29,701 nucleotides of DNA from UBA4207 sp964352405 (GTDB lineage Bacteria; Bdellovibrionota; Bacteriovoracia; Bacteriovoracales; Bacteriovoracaceae), in assembly GCA_964352405.1 (NCBI GenBank), contig CAYGRY010000034.1, positions 1 through 29,701 on the forward strand, written 5' to 3'. The notes beneath the pieces were generated by a model. The model searched no databases. It was given only the letters and a program-made list of their open reading frames with translations, and had not been told where the DNA came from. The translations under genes were made by a program, and so were the position numbers. Positions 14,993 to 23,622 of this stretch are shown here, piece after piece. Every line of letters begins with the position of its first letter. The first letter of the stretch is position 1.

Positions 14993-15511
14993 ATGGAAAT
15001 TTCACTCAACAAAATTATTGATGAACAATTTATTAGAACTCTTGAAGCGATGAATACAATTCTAGCTAAAGCAGAGACACATGCTAAGGATCGTGGTTTT
15101 AATCCTGACTCTTATCTTGCCCTGCGCTTTGCTCCAGATATGCTTCCTTTCACAAAGCAAGTTCAGATAGCAACTGATATCGCGAAAGGTACAGTGGCCA
15201 GACTGACCAATAAGAAAGCACCTGTCTTTGAAGATAACGAAACGACATTCGCTGAGCTTAAACTACGAATCGGCAAAACAATTGAATTTTTAGCATCTAA
15301 CAAGGCTGAAGAATACAAAGGTTATGAATCGATCGTGGCAACTTTCCCATGGTTTCCAGGTAAAGGCTTAGAAGGACAAGACTTTTTAGTAAGCCATGCC
15401 CTTCCTAACTTTTATTTTCATGCAACTACCACTTACGCACTTTTAAGAATGAGTGGCGTAAAACTTGGCAAGGCAGATTTCCTTGGCAAGCAAAATTGGA
15501 AAAATGTTTAA
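14993..15511 (+). CDS. DUF1993-family protein
   Basis: 172 aa, cytoplasmic, all-helical by composition, like the DinB-related helical bundle that DUF1993 proteins are thought to adopt. Recognisable family segments are LRFAPDMLPFTKQVQIATDI (45-64), AELKLRIGKTIEFLAS, and the C-terminal PNFYFHATTTYALLRMSGV followed by LGKADFLG. No catalytic role is established for the family. It sits 8 bases after the nitroreductase gene with an AAGGA site at the nitroreductase end, so the two are co-expressed. Its stop is shared in a TTAA overlap with the convergent gene at 15508-16431. Confidence 0.85.
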   Translation: MEISLNKIIDEQFIRTLEAMNTILAKAETHAKDRGFNPDSYLALRFAPDMLPFTKQVQIATDIAKGTVARLTNKKAPVFEDNETTFAELKLRIGKTIEFLASNKAEEYKGYESIVATFPWFPGKGLEGQDFLVSHALPNFYFHATTTYALLRMSGVKLGKADFLGKQNWKNV

Positions 15512-16431
15512 TCTAGTTTAACTTCAAACAAGCGAGCGAAATGAGTGACTTGATCACCGTTTCGCTCTCTTTGTTTTCCACAACCAATCAACTTATTATT
15601 CTCAATAAAAAAGTCTCCAGTAAGCATCATATAATGAAGGTCTCTATCACCACCGACTTCGACTGCAAGCCACTTAGGCTTAAAAGGTTTTTCATCTTGA
15701 ATCTGCTTTCTTGTTATCACATGAATCCAGCCACCATTGTTTAAGATCAAGTTATTATTTGACCAATGGGCCTTAGCATCAGGAGAAATCACTCCAGCTC
15801 TTCTTTGGTTGTACTGAGATTGGTGCAGAGTCTCTAATGTATCGATATCAAGAGTAGCGATTCCGTTGAATCCATTTTCACGTGTGCTAGTAAAAACCAC
15901 CTGAGCATGACTTCCATCAAATGCAACTGCAATAGGTTTACCTGCATCGATAGAGCTAAACTCTTTGTGCCACTGAATTTTTCCTGTTCTAGTATTTAGC
16001 GCTGTTAATCCTTCGCTACCTCGAGCAATGAGTAAAAGGTCATTGGCCAGGCCCATTGAAACCGCTTTAGTTGTTTGAGGATTAGGATTAAACACGAAAG
16101 GATATCGTGCAATCTCATCACCTTTAAAGCTTAGGTTTAAAACATCGTAGTCAAATAAAAGCCAAAGGCTCTCTTCAGTCTCAACTATGCTTCGAATTGA
16201 ATTTTCTGATTGATAAATCTCATTGCCGTTAAAATCTTCAACAATATTTAAACGTTCAGACTCTTGAAAAAAACCACGAGAGATAAAGTTTTTAGAAAAC
16301 TGAGGAGGATTAGAAACCATATACCCAGTTCGGCCTGGATAAGGTTGTAGGGCTGACTTACAGACAGTTTCAAGGTGATTGGCATACAAATTAGTAGATA
16401 AGGCCAAAGATATAATAGAAAGCCATTTCAT
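15508..16431 (-). CDS. Exported protein with PQQ-propeller-like repeats, function unknown
   Basis: 307 aa. Signal peptide MKWLSIISLALSTNLYANH with an Ala-Asn-Ala-like cleavage area near residue 18. The central part has propeller-type blades: NDLLLIARGSEGLTALNTRT then GKIQWHKEF, and later NGFNGIATLDIDTLETLH. These resemble the ALDxxTGKxxW repeat of PQQ-like beta propellers. Two Cys (one just after the signal, one near the C-terminus in IGCGKQ) may pair. No catalytic residues can be named. It is a single gene between convergent DUF1993 and a divergent exported-protein gene. Confidence 0.7.
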   Translation of the reverse strand: MKWLSIISLALSTNLYANHLETVCKSALQPYPGRTGYMVSNPPQFSKNFISRGFFQESERLNIVEDFNGNEIYQSENSIRSIVETEESLWLLFDYDVLNLSFKGDEIARYPFVFNPNPQTTKAVSMGLANDLLLIARGSEGLTALNTRTGKIQWHKEFSSIDAGKPIAVAFDGSHAQVVFTSTRENGFNGIATLDIDTLETLHQSQYNQRRAGVISPDAKAHWSNNNLILNNGGWIHVITRKQIQDEKPFKPKWLAVEVGGDRDLHYMMLTGDFFIENNKLIGCGKQRERNGDQVTHFARLFEVKLD

Positions 16432-16564
16432 GGTAACTCCACGACGAATCTCTCTATTCTCATATTCCCCAACAGAATTTTAACCACTTCCACCACCATG
16501 TGGCAAAAAATATTGATAAAGTTAATGCCCGAGTATTCCGATAAACAGTAAAACTGGAGAACTT

Positions 16565-17194
16565 ATGAAAAAAATCATCTTCGCCTTATTTGTACTTTCC
16601 GCCTCTAGCCAAGCCTTCGCACAGCAGTCTGAACGACCACGTTCAGGTCAGATTGGTGCAGGTTATATTGGTGGTATGGAGTATTGGCCGTTTGATGACA
16701 GTATTCCAGGCTCTCCTTATCCTGATCGAGTTCTTTGGAGCTATGAAGAAGGTTCAAAAGCTGCACAAGAATGTATGCTCAAGGGAAATAAACAACTAGT
16801 AAAATGGTTAGAAGATTCTCAGTCACCTGTATCAGTCGCTTTAAAAGAGTATTCTGAAATCGGTGGTGAATCGAGTTTCTTTCTTTGGACCAACGATTAT
16901 ACAAAAGCACCGACTCAAGCAGCGAGAGGCACGAGAAAGTCCCGCGTTTGGTGGTGGTCTGGAAGTGGAAGTGAAACTTCAGGCTGGCTTAAATATGAAT
17001 CAACAGTACTACCAGATGGCACCTGTCAAAATCCAAAAGAAGAACAAATTGTATCTTACCTCGAAAGTCGCTATCACTTGTTTGCAGAAAGACAACCTGC
17101 CCAAGTTGATAATCAAAGAAGACGTGAAGAAGCTCCTGGATTATTCCAAAGAATTCGAAACTTCTTTAGTGGCGACTCTTCAAGCAGTCGTTAA
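16565..17194 (+). CDS. Exported protein of unknown function, Trp-rich centre
   Basis: 209 aa, not recognised. Signal peptide MKKIIFALFVLSASSQAFA (1-19), cleavage before QQSERP. The mature chain opens with a Gly-rich turn segment and a YWPFDDSIPGSPYPD stretch. Its centre has an unusual aromatic-basic cluster, RKSRVWWWSGSGSETSGW (about 122-140). The C-terminal 40 residues are charged and Arg-rich (DNQRRREEAPGLFQRIRNFF) and end in a Ser run. Two Cys, one in each half, may pair. CTGGAGA lies 6 bases before the ATG. It overlaps the convergent methyltransferase gene by 4 bases. Confidence 0.75.
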   Translation: MKKIIFALFVLSASSQAFAQQSERPRSGQIGAGYIGGMEYWPFDDSIPGSPYPDRVLWSYEEGSKAAQECMLKGNKQLVKWLEDSQSPVSVALKEYSEIGGESSFFLWTNDYTKAPTQAARGTRKSRVWWWSGSGSETSGWLKYESTVLPDGTCQNPKEEQIVSYLESRYHLFAERQPAQVDNQRRREEAPGLFQRIRNFFSGDSSSSR

Positions 17195-17679
17195 GAAAAC
17201 TTAGCTTCTAAATCGAGTAAGATTTTTTTATTTTTCAGACCACCTGCATAGCCAGTAAGTTTTCCATTACTGGCTATAATTCTGTGACATGGAACAATGA
17301 TGGATAATGGGTTTTTTCCATTGGCCATGCCTACTGCTCTTGAGGCCGTAGGCTTTTTAAGTTCTAAAGCGATCTCTTTGTAGCTAACAGTCTTAGCATA
17401 GGGGACATTTTGAAGGTTCTTCCAAACATTCTTTTGAAAATCAGTACCTATGACATCCAAAGGGATTGAAAAGGTTTTTCTCTTACCTTCAAAGTATTCT
17501 GATAATTGAGCAGTAGCCATTTTTATAAAAGGATTGTTCAAGTTTTTACGTCCTAATGGGATGTTAACTCGATTAAGCTTTTCCTTTTCCCATAAAACAG
17601 CACATAAACCCTTGGTAGAAGCGACAAGAGTTAAACGCCCAACTGGGGATTGTATTGAAAAATTCTCTATAGATTCCAT
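17191..17679 (-). CDS. ogt: Methylated-DNA-[protein]-cysteine S-methyltransferase
   Basis: 162 aa, the size of Ogt/MGMT without an Ada regulatory part. It removes methyl groups from O6-methylguanine by suicide transfer to C131 in the active-site motif LSIIVPCHRIIASNGKLTGY. The DNA-binding helix-turn-helix lies at TVSYKEIALELKKPTASRAVG (97-117), with arginine finger R114. The Asn hinge (GMANGKNP) is present. A small N-terminal domain (1-80) has the usual SPVGRLTLVAS opening. It is a single gene, convergent with the exported-protein gene and divergent from the barrel gene at 17723. Confidence 0.95.
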   Translation of the reverse strand: MESIENFSIQSPVGRLTLVASTKGLCAVLWEKEKLNRVNIPLGRKNLNNPFIKMATAQLSEYFEGKRKTFSIPLDVIGTDFQKNVWKNLQNVPYAKTVSYKEIALELKKPTASRAVGMANGKNPLSIIVPCHRIIASNGKLTGYAGGLKNKKILLDLEAKFS

Positions 17680-17722
17680 AATTCCCTACTTAAGATGAAT
17701 TTTGTAGTGTAGCTAAGATTAT

Positions 17723-18892
17723 ATGAAGAAATATATTCTATTTCTATTCATTTTACTCACAAATTCTGCCCTCGCAGGATACCACGACACATTACCTAAA
17801 GGTGTTAGAAACATTACCTTTAGACTTATTAAAACAAACACTATCAAAGGAAGCTATAACGCTTCTGGCCGACCTGAAGGCTATAGCATTAATACTAAAA
17901 TTAATGCCGATGTCTTGATCGGTATCAACGGTACAGTCGATACTTACCTGCAAGGCTTACCCGCAAATGATTATAATGAATTCAATTTTGGCACATTTGA
18001 AGGCAAAGCGACTTCTGAAGTCTTCGCTCAAGCTTTTGGTGCTGGTTATGGATTTACTAATAAGCTTACGGGATATGCGTTTATCCCTTTCTATAATGCC
18101 ACAGTAGATTTGAATCTAGTGCGAACTCAAAAAGGTCAAAAGAATGTTGGCACAAGTATCGCATTGGAAGGTCTGCCTGAAATTGATGTTCGAATCATTC
18201 AAAACTTATTTGTAAATTATTATAAGTACCAACCTCTAGGAAAATGGGAAGCGACAGGATTTGGTGACCTAGAATTTGGTGTGCTATGGAATTTTTATAC
18301 TTTTACTAAGGGTGGCGCCCTACTTAATTTTGGCGGTGTTGCACCAACTGGACGTGAGGATAATCCTGATATCTTACAAGACATAAGTTTTGGTGATGGC
18401 CAGTGGGATAATTTTATTGAACTTGGCGGTGATTATCAATTAACTGACGACTTTGGAATTGATCTATGGTCACGTTATACGATCCAATACCCATTTAACA
18501 AAATAACTAGATTACCTGACTCAGCAGAGTTTCCAATTACTTCAAGTAAAGGTCAAAGCAGGATAGATCTTGGTGACAAGCTTTTAGTGGGGACCCAAGG
18601 CAATTATCGAATCGATGATGAATGGTCTACTTCGCTTAATTACCTTTTTGAATATAAAGACGGTGACGATTATAAAAGTAGTTCAGCAATTGCCGACCAG
18701 ATTAACGGCAACAACACTCAAGTCAGAGCACATACTGCAAGAGTTGGTGCTAGCTTTTCAACACTCAATCTCTTTAAGAAAAAACGTTTTGCTGCTCCTC
18801 TAAGTATCAACCTTTTCATTCAAAGTGTTTTTGCCGGTAAGAATACGCCTAAGTATGAAAGAGCTGATTTGGAGTTTCGCCTCTTTTTCTAG
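17723..18892 (+). CDS. Outer-membrane beta-barrel protein candidate
   Basis: 389 aa. Signal peptide MKKYILFLFILLTNSALAG. The mature sequence is a run of alternating strands rich in Gly, Asn and aromatics. Examples are AQAFGAGYGFTNKLTGYAF, WEATGFGDLEFGVLWNF, GALLNFGGVAPTGRED and the paired strands NFIELGGDYQLTDDFGIDLW. It ends in DLEFRLFF, with the C-terminal Phe expected by the BAM machinery. GGVAPTGRED resembles a motif seen in transporter-type barrels of the meta-pathway/phenol-degradation or DUF3187 kind, but I cannot assign one. The ribosome site is poor. It overlaps the convergent lipoprotein gene by 4 bases (CTAG within TTCTAGAA). Confidence 0.75.
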   Translation: MKKYILFLFILLTNSALAGYHDTLPKGVRNITFRLIKTNTIKGSYNASGRPEGYSINTKINADVLIGINGTVDTYLQGLPANDYNEFNFGTFEGKATSEVFAQAFGAGYGFTNKLTGYAFIPFYNATVDLNLVRTQKGQKNVGTSIALEGLPEIDVRIIQNLFVNYYKYQPLGKWEATGFGDLEFGVLWNFYTFTKGGALLNFGGVAPTGREDNPDILQDISFGDGQWDNFIELGGDYQLTDDFGIDLWSRYTIQYPFNKITRLPDSAEFPITSSKGQSRIDLGDKLLVGTQGNYRIDDEWSTSLNYLFEYKDGDDYKSSSAIADQINGNNTQVRAHTARVGASFSTLNLFKKKRFAAPLSINLFIQSVFAGKNTPKYERADLEFRLFF

Positions 18893-19653
18893 AACGGTAA
18901 TTTAATCCCAATCTGCAATTCAACCTGACCCTGTATTTTTAAATCAGTAATTTTTGGCAGAGCTCTAATTGACAGTAATGGTTTGAGAGTTAATTTTTGT
19001 TGTTCTTCTATTAGACTGAGTAAGTTTTGCTCATGCACTTCAAATTCAAGACATTTATAAAGACAGCGATTATTACGTCTTCTATAACTAAAAAGTAGCT
19101 TCTCCCCTTTTCCAATACCTGGTAGATCAATTGGCTGAGCAAGTTCGAGGTTTTCAACAAAATTAAAGTTCGCGGTAAAATCACTCTGTCTTTCAACTTC
19201 ATCTGAATATTTTAAAAATATTTTATGAATACGAATGGAGCGAACAATATCGGAATCAAATTGTAGATCAGCTAAGTCTATAACATATTCAGTGAGGTCA
19301 ACGTCCTGAGAACCAGTCAAACCAAGAACGATTCGAGTCAGAGTTCCAAGAAATGAATTGGCAAGTTTTTCAAATTGATTTGGAATATCGGCGATTTCAA
19401 ATATATCAACTTCATTAATATTATAAGTGACCTTTAAATAATAAACGCCCTTTTCACCAAACTCGATACTATCGATAGTAGAACTTGAAGCGTTTGTTTT
19501 TCCTTGGATGAGAAGCTCTTGTTCTAATTGCTCACGTTGCAACTCTGCCAATGTGATCGGTTCTGCCAGTGGCGTAATTTTTTCTTGAATTTTACATGAG
19601 AAAAGCGTGATACAAACAATAAGAATTATACTTTGTATCACTAATCTTTTCAT
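18889..19653 (-). CDS. Lipoprotein of unknown function
   Basis: 254 aa. The lipobox LFSC ends a signal peptide (1-19), so C20 is the likely lipidated residue, followed by KIQEK. A charged helix (AELQREQLEQELL) follows, then beta-type sequence with a repeated D/E-hydrophobic pattern. Two internal Cys in NRCLYKC could form a disulfide. A TATAAT box on the minus strand (19666-19661) lies only 8 bases before the ATG and there is no ribosome site, which could mean a leaderless message or a different promoter. The upstream base pattern includes the 11-mer shared with the umuD promoter. Confidence 0.75.
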   Translation of the reverse strand: MKRLVIQSIILIVCITLFSCKIQEKITPLAEPITLAELQREQLEQELLIQGKTNASSSTIDSIEFGEKGVYYLKVTYNINEVDIFEIADIPNQFEKLANSFLGTLTRIVLGLTGSQDVDLTEYVIDLADLQFDSDIVRSIRIHKIFLKYSDEVERQSDFTANFNFVENLELAQPIDLPGIGKGEKLLFSYRRRNNRCLYKCLEFEVHEQNLLSLIEEQQKLTLKPLLSIRALPKITDLKIQGQVELQIGIKLPF

Positions 19654-19826
19654 TCGTTGGATTATACGTAAGCTACAAATGAATGATAGCGATTGAGATT
19701 CTAACTATTTATTTCGCTGATTAATCTTTAAAACTGCCTCAAATTTAATGCTAATTGTAGTACGCTGAGCATAATTTCGGAGTTTTTGCTCTTAACGCGC
19801 AAAACATGTCTAACAAAAATAGAGAC

Positions 19827-19862
19827 ATAGATTTTATCTATTCTTGCATAGCTTATGTTTAT
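19827..19862. promoter_or_regulatory. OxyR-like operator upstream of katG
   Basis: ATAG-N7-CTAT (19827-19841) fits the OxyR half-site ATAGnTnnnAnCTAT exactly. A second half-site ATAG-N7-TTAT follows at 19848-19862 with one changed end base and one changed inner base. The central spacer is 6 bases, while the enteric consensus has 7. It lies 80-115 bases before the katG start, a normal place for an activator. This supports peroxide-inducible expression, by inference. Confidence 0.55.
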
Positions 19863-19941
19863 TATCTTTTTTAACTAAGATCATCGATCGTATTAGAACA
19901 AAAATGTTTTTTAATACTTCAATTCTTTAAAAGGAGAATCG

Positions 19942-22176
19942 ATGAAACTTAAAATTTTAATGCTTGTAGCATTAGTAGCTGCTGGCTGTTCGTCTACGCC
20001 CGAATACGATCATCACGGACAACATAAAGTCGTTGATGGAGAAGCTAAATCAAACCAATTTTGGTGGCCACAAAGAGTGGATCTATCCCCTCTTCGCCAA
20101 CACGCCAAAGAGTCTAGTCCTCTTGGTGCAAGTTTTGATTACGCTAAGGAATTTAAAAAACTTAATCTAGCTGCCGTTTCTAAAGATATTGAAAAAGTTT
20201 TAACAACGTCACAAGCCTGGTGGCCTTCAGACTATGGAAACTACGGACCATTTTTTATTCGTATGGCATGGCATAGTGCAGGCACTTACAGACTTTATGA
20301 TGGTCGTGGTGGTGCCGCTGGTGGACAACAACGTTTCGAGCCACTTAATAGCTGGCCTGATAACGGTAACCTCGATAAAGCCAGACGTTTGCTTTGGCCG
20401 ATTAAGCAGAAATATGGAAACAGCATTTCTTGGGCAGACTTAATGGTCTTGGCCGGTAACGTTGCCATGGATTCAATGGGCTTTAAAACTCTTGGGTTTG
20501 CCGGTGGACGTAGTGATGACTGGGAAGCAGAACTTGTTTACTGGGGACCAGAAACAAAAATGCTAGCAGATCAGCGTTATCACGGTAATAGAAAACTTAA
20601 AAAACCGTTAGCCGCTGTTCAAATGGGTCTCATCTACGTCAACCCAGAAGGTCCAAACGGCAAACCAGATCCACTTTTAGCAGCAAAAGATATTCGTGAA
20701 ACATTTGGCCGTATGGCCATGAATGATGAAGAAACTGTTGCTCTTATCGCTGGTGGACACACATTTGGTAAAGCTCACGGTGCACATAAGCCTGAAAAAT
20801 GTCTTGATGTTGAACCTGCTGCTGCAGGTATCGAAGAGCAAGGCATGGGTTGGAAAAACAAATGCGGCAAAGGTCATAGCGAGGACACTGTAACAAGTGG
20901 CCTTGAAGGTGCTTGGTCTGCAACACCAACTCAATGGTCTATGCAGTATCTTGATAACCTTTTTGATTTTGAATGGGTTATGACAAAAAGTCCTGCCGGC
21001 GCAACTCAGTGGATTCCAAGTGATGAAAGTGCAAAAGAAATGGTTCCAGATGCTCACGTTGCTGGAAAACGTCATGCTCCGATTATGTTCACAACCGATC
21101 TTTCACTTAAGTTTGATCCAATCTACCGTGAGATCTCTCTTCGTTTTAGAGAAAATCCAAAAGAGTTCGAACGCGCTTTTGCTCAAGCATGGTTTAAATT
21201 AACTCACAGAGATATGGGCCCACGTGCACGCTACTTAGGACCACTGGTTCCAAAGAAGATCTTTGCTTGGCAAGATCCTATTCCTGCTCGCAACTACAAA
21301 ATGATTTCTTCTAGTGGCATTAATTCACTAAAAGAGAAGATTCTAGCTTCAGGTTTAACATCTTCTGAACTTGTAAGAACTGCTTGGGCAGCAGCAGGTT
21401 CATATAGAGGAACAGATATGCGCGGTGGTGCTAATGGTGCCCGTGTTCGTCTTGCTCCACAAAAAGATTGGAATGTGAATAATCCAAAAGAGCTAAGCAA
21501 AGTTTTAGCTACGCTTGAAAAAATTCAAAAAAAATTCAACGATTCTCAAGCTGATGGAACTAAGGTTTCACTGGCTGACGTTATTGTTCTTGGTGGATCA
21601 GCTGCTGTTGAAAAAGCTGCAAAAGATGCAGGTGTGAATCTTAAGGTTTCATTTAAAGCTGGCAGAACTGATGCCTCACAAGCTCAAACAGATGTCGATT
21701 CATTTGCTGCCTTAGAGCCAAAAGCTGATGGCTTTAGAAACTACTATACTTCTGAAGCTAGAATGAGTCCGCTTCAAATGCTTATAGATCGCGCTAATAT
21801 GCTCAACTTAACAGTGCCAGAAATGACTGTCCTAGTTGGTGGTCTTCGCGCTCTTAACGCCAACTCAAACGGATCAAAGCATGGTTTATTCACTAATCGA
21901 CCAGGTGTTTTAACTAATGATTTCTTCGTCAATCTTTTAGATATGTCGAACAAATGGGTTAAAGCCAGTGAAGAAGGAATTTATGAAGGACAGGACAGAA
22001 AAACTGGAAAAGTGAAGTGGACTGCCACTCCTGTTGATCTTGTTTTTGGATCTCACTCAGAACTTCGCGCGATTGCTGAAGTCTATGCTGCCAACGATGG
22101 TAAGTATCGTTTTGCTCGCGACTTCGCTTCGACTTGGTCAAAAGTCATGCAACTTGATCGCTTTGATTTGAAATAA
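19942..22176 (+). CDS. katG: Catalase-peroxidase KatG with lipoprotein signal peptide
   Basis: Haem enzyme that breaks down hydrogen peroxide; 744 aa, the usual bifunctional two-domain length. Distal site R107, W110 and H111 (FIRMAWHSAGTYR), and proximal haem ligand H273 (GGHTFGKAHG). The Trp-Tyr-Met crosslink residues W110, Y232 (GLIYVNPEGPNG) and M258 (GRMAMND) are all present, so catalase activity should be intact. The second, non-haem repeat begins near 430. Residues 1-15 are a lipoprotein signal and LVAAGC puts lipidation at C16, followed by SSTP. Ser at +2 would send it to the outer membrane under the enteric Lol rule. KatG is usually cytoplasmic. Strong AAAAGGAG site. Confidence 0.97.
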   Translation: MKLKILMLVALVAAGCSSTPEYDHHGQHKVVDGEAKSNQFWWPQRVDLSPLRQHAKESSPLGASFDYAKEFKKLNLAAVSKDIEKVLTTSQAWWPSDYGNYGPFFIRMAWHSAGTYRLYDGRGGAAGGQQRFEPLNSWPDNGNLDKARRLLWPIKQKYGNSISWADLMVLAGNVAMDSMGFKTLGFAGGRSDDWEAELVYWGPETKMLADQRYHGNRKLKKPLAAVQMGLIYVNPEGPNGKPDPLLAAKDIRETFGRMAMNDEETVALIAGGHTFGKAHGAHKPEKCLDVEPAAAGIEEQGMGWKNKCGKGHSEDTVTSGLEGAWSATPTQWSMQYLDNLFDFEWVMTKSPAGATQWIPSDESAKEMVPDAHVAGKRHAPIMFTTDLSLKFDPIYREISLRFRENPKEFERAFAQAWFKLTHRDMGPRARYLGPLVPKKIFAWQDPIPARNYKMISSSGINSLKEKILASGLTSSELVRTAWAAAGSYRGTDMRGGANGARVRLAPQKDWNVNNPKELSKVLATLEKIQKKFNDSQADGTKVSLADVIVLGGSAAVEKAAKDAGVNLKVSFKAGRTDASQAQTDVDSFAALEPKADGFRNYYTSEARMSPLQMLIDRANMLNLTVPEMTVLVGGLRALNANSNGSKHGLFTNRPGVLTNDFFVNLLDMSNKWVKASEEGIYEGQDRKTGKVKWTATPVDLVFGSHSELRAIAEVYAANDGKYRFARDFASTWSKVMQLDRFDLK

Positions 22177-22182
22177 AATAAA

Positions 22183-22211
22183 TGGCATCTTTCACTTAGT
22201 GAAAGATGCCA
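22183..22211. terminator. Strong hairpin between convergent genes, probable bidirectional terminator
   Basis: TGGCATCTTTCAC (22183-22195) and GTGAAAGATGCCA (22199-22211) form a perfect 13-bp stem with a 3-base loop, starting 7 bases after the katG stop. On the plus strand the flank is only AT-rich; on the minus strand it is TTTATTTTATTT, a better terminator tail for the gene at 22240. Confidence 0.65.
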
Positions 22212-22239
22212 ATTATTCGAACTTATAATTTTTATAAAA

Positions 22240-22578
22240 TCAATTACCAATCTTTAAAAATGTCACTTCAAAACTTGAAGCTTCACGTTCAAAAACAAGA
22301 GTTGCTAGGATTGAACCAGAAGGACTATTTGCCTCAACTGCACAAACAATGTCCATAATATCCCAAGCTTTTGAACAGCTAAAAGTATAACCCATTTCAT
22401 CGTTTAATTTATTTAATGAAAATTCTTTTACGGATTCATTTATTTTTGCAATGACTTTGGATTTTGCTTCAATATTTCCAAAATAGACACCAATATGTGG
22501 ACCATCTTCAAATGTTCTCGTCTCAGCAAAGCTCGAAAAACTTACAAGAGTTAATACTACAATCAATAATTGCTTCAT
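22240..22578 (-). CDS. Small exported protein of unknown function
   Basis: 112 aa from the second of two adjacent ATG codons, chosen because GGGGA is 4 bases before it. Signal peptide MKQLLIVVLTLVSFSSFA, cleavage before ETRTF. The mature part has two Cys (FSCSKAWD and IVCAVEAN), probably a disulfide, and an alternating pattern suggesting a small mixed alpha/beta fold. I see no known family. A 45-base gap separates it from the upstream metzincin-like gene in the same direction, so the two may be co-transcribed. Confidence 0.7.
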   Translation of the reverse strand: MKQLLIVVLTLVSFSSFAETRTFEDGPHIGVYFGNIEAKSKVIAKINESVKEFSLNKLNDEMGYTFSCSKAWDIMDIVCAVEANSPSGSILATLVFEREASSFEVTFLKIGN

Positions 22579-22626
22579 CATATCCCCAATTTTTTACTCA
22601 AAATCGTCTATGCCCATTATTAAATT

Positions 22627-23313
22627 TTAATTATCGATAACTGTTAATTTTCCATCACCTAAACAAGCATACCCATTTATATTAAATTCAAGTGAAGCAA
22701 AAGGAATCTTTTGAATATCTGAAGCTCTTACTTTTCTATATTTTGGATTGATAGAGCCACCATATTCGCCTGGTAAGGCACTCGTATTCCATTGATATTC
22801 TGGTTTTACTAGAGTTCCTCTAGCAAACATAATTCCAGGTATCTCTTGATCTAACTGATCAAAATCATCATGTTCGAGCATTAAACCATGTCCAAACTCA
22901 TGTGCTGCCGTGGTGCTCGTTCCTAGTTGATCAGAAGTATAAAAAACTGCGCGCTGTGAACCTAAACCAGAGTAAAAGCTTCTGTCAGCTGGATTGGTTT
23001 TATCTAGAACTTGAATAAAGTTATAGGCACATGATTTTTTATTAAATAAAAAAAGTCCTTTTAAGGAATAATCAAACCTAAAATCAACATCATAGTTTTT
23101 ACCATTCAAAACAATATTTGCACCGGATTCATTCCACATCGATTCTATTTCAAATGTTGAATCATCAGCAATTTTATGAGTTAAAGCTTGGCCGGAGTAG
23201 ATGAAGTGAGAGATCACTGTAATTTTGGCATTTTTTTCATCTTTATGAACTAAAGCAGAGCCATAAGCTAAAAAACTTTGAAGCAATAGAGCACAAGTCA
23301 TTATTTTTTTCAT
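22627..23313 (-). CDS. Exported metzincin-like zinc metalloprotease
   Basis: 228 aa. Signal peptide MKKIMTCALLLQSFLAYGSA. The zinc site is HEFGHGLMLEH (H138, E139, H142, H148), which keeps the HExxHxxxxxH spacing of metzincins but has Met where most have Gly. IPGIMFARG, 14 residues later, supplies a plausible Met-turn (M162). Two Cys (C95 and one near the C-terminus) may pair. The catalytic Glu is intact, so a working peptidase is likely. The subfamily is not clear to me. The ribosome site is GGATGG, 7 bases from the ATG. Confidence 0.8.
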   Translation of the reverse strand: MKKIMTCALLLQSFLAYGSALVHKDEKNAKITVISHFIYSGQALTHKIADDSTFEIESMWNESGANIVLNGKNYDVDFRFDYSLKGLFLFNKKSCAYNFIQVLDKTNPADRSFYSGLGSQRAVFYTSDQLGTSTTAAHEFGHGLMLEHDDFDQLDQEIPGIMFARGTLVKPEYQWNTSALPGEYGGSINPKYRKVRASDIQKIPFASLEFNINGYACLGDGKLTVIDN

Positions 23314-23622
23314 AGATATCCATCCAGTTATGCGACTGTTCTATTAAATAGAAGTATAATAATTGGTGTAAATCTACGCTGTAACAGTATTAAAATAAAG
23401 CTTATTGAAACTTATACAATATACATAAATACTTTGGCTAAATAGCTAAAAATATTACCCTCCATTAGACAGATCTGTCAAAAGATACTAAGAAACACGA
23501 GTGTAGATATCTGGTTAATATCAAGAGCATAGAAATCATATAGGCGAAAAATCAATTCCAGTTCCAGCACATTTTCATATAAACAATGATTTTTCTACAA
23601 CGTGCTGGAAATGATATTTAAG
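23314..23622. other. Gene-poor stretch with several inverted repeats
   Basis: No convincing gene on either strand. It holds the promoter region for the metzincin-like gene, a 12-bp perfect palindrome GACAGATCTGTC (23468-23479), a GATAT/ATATC dyad (23506-23522), and a 9-bp inverted repeat TTCCAGCAC/GTGCTGGAA (23562-23610). Confidence 0.5.
23562..23610. repeat. Inverted repeat with 31-base spacer
   Basis: TTCCAGCAC (23562-23570) and GTGCTGGAA (23602-23610) are perfect complements. It lies just past the stop of the small ORF at 23623-23793. There is no T-run, so it is not a standard terminator. It may be an operator, an RNA stem or an old mobile-element footprint. Confidence 0.45.

Noticed and set aside
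20677..21075. Minus-strand frames inside katG
   Set aside because: Antisense shadows created by the codon use of a long, conserved gene.
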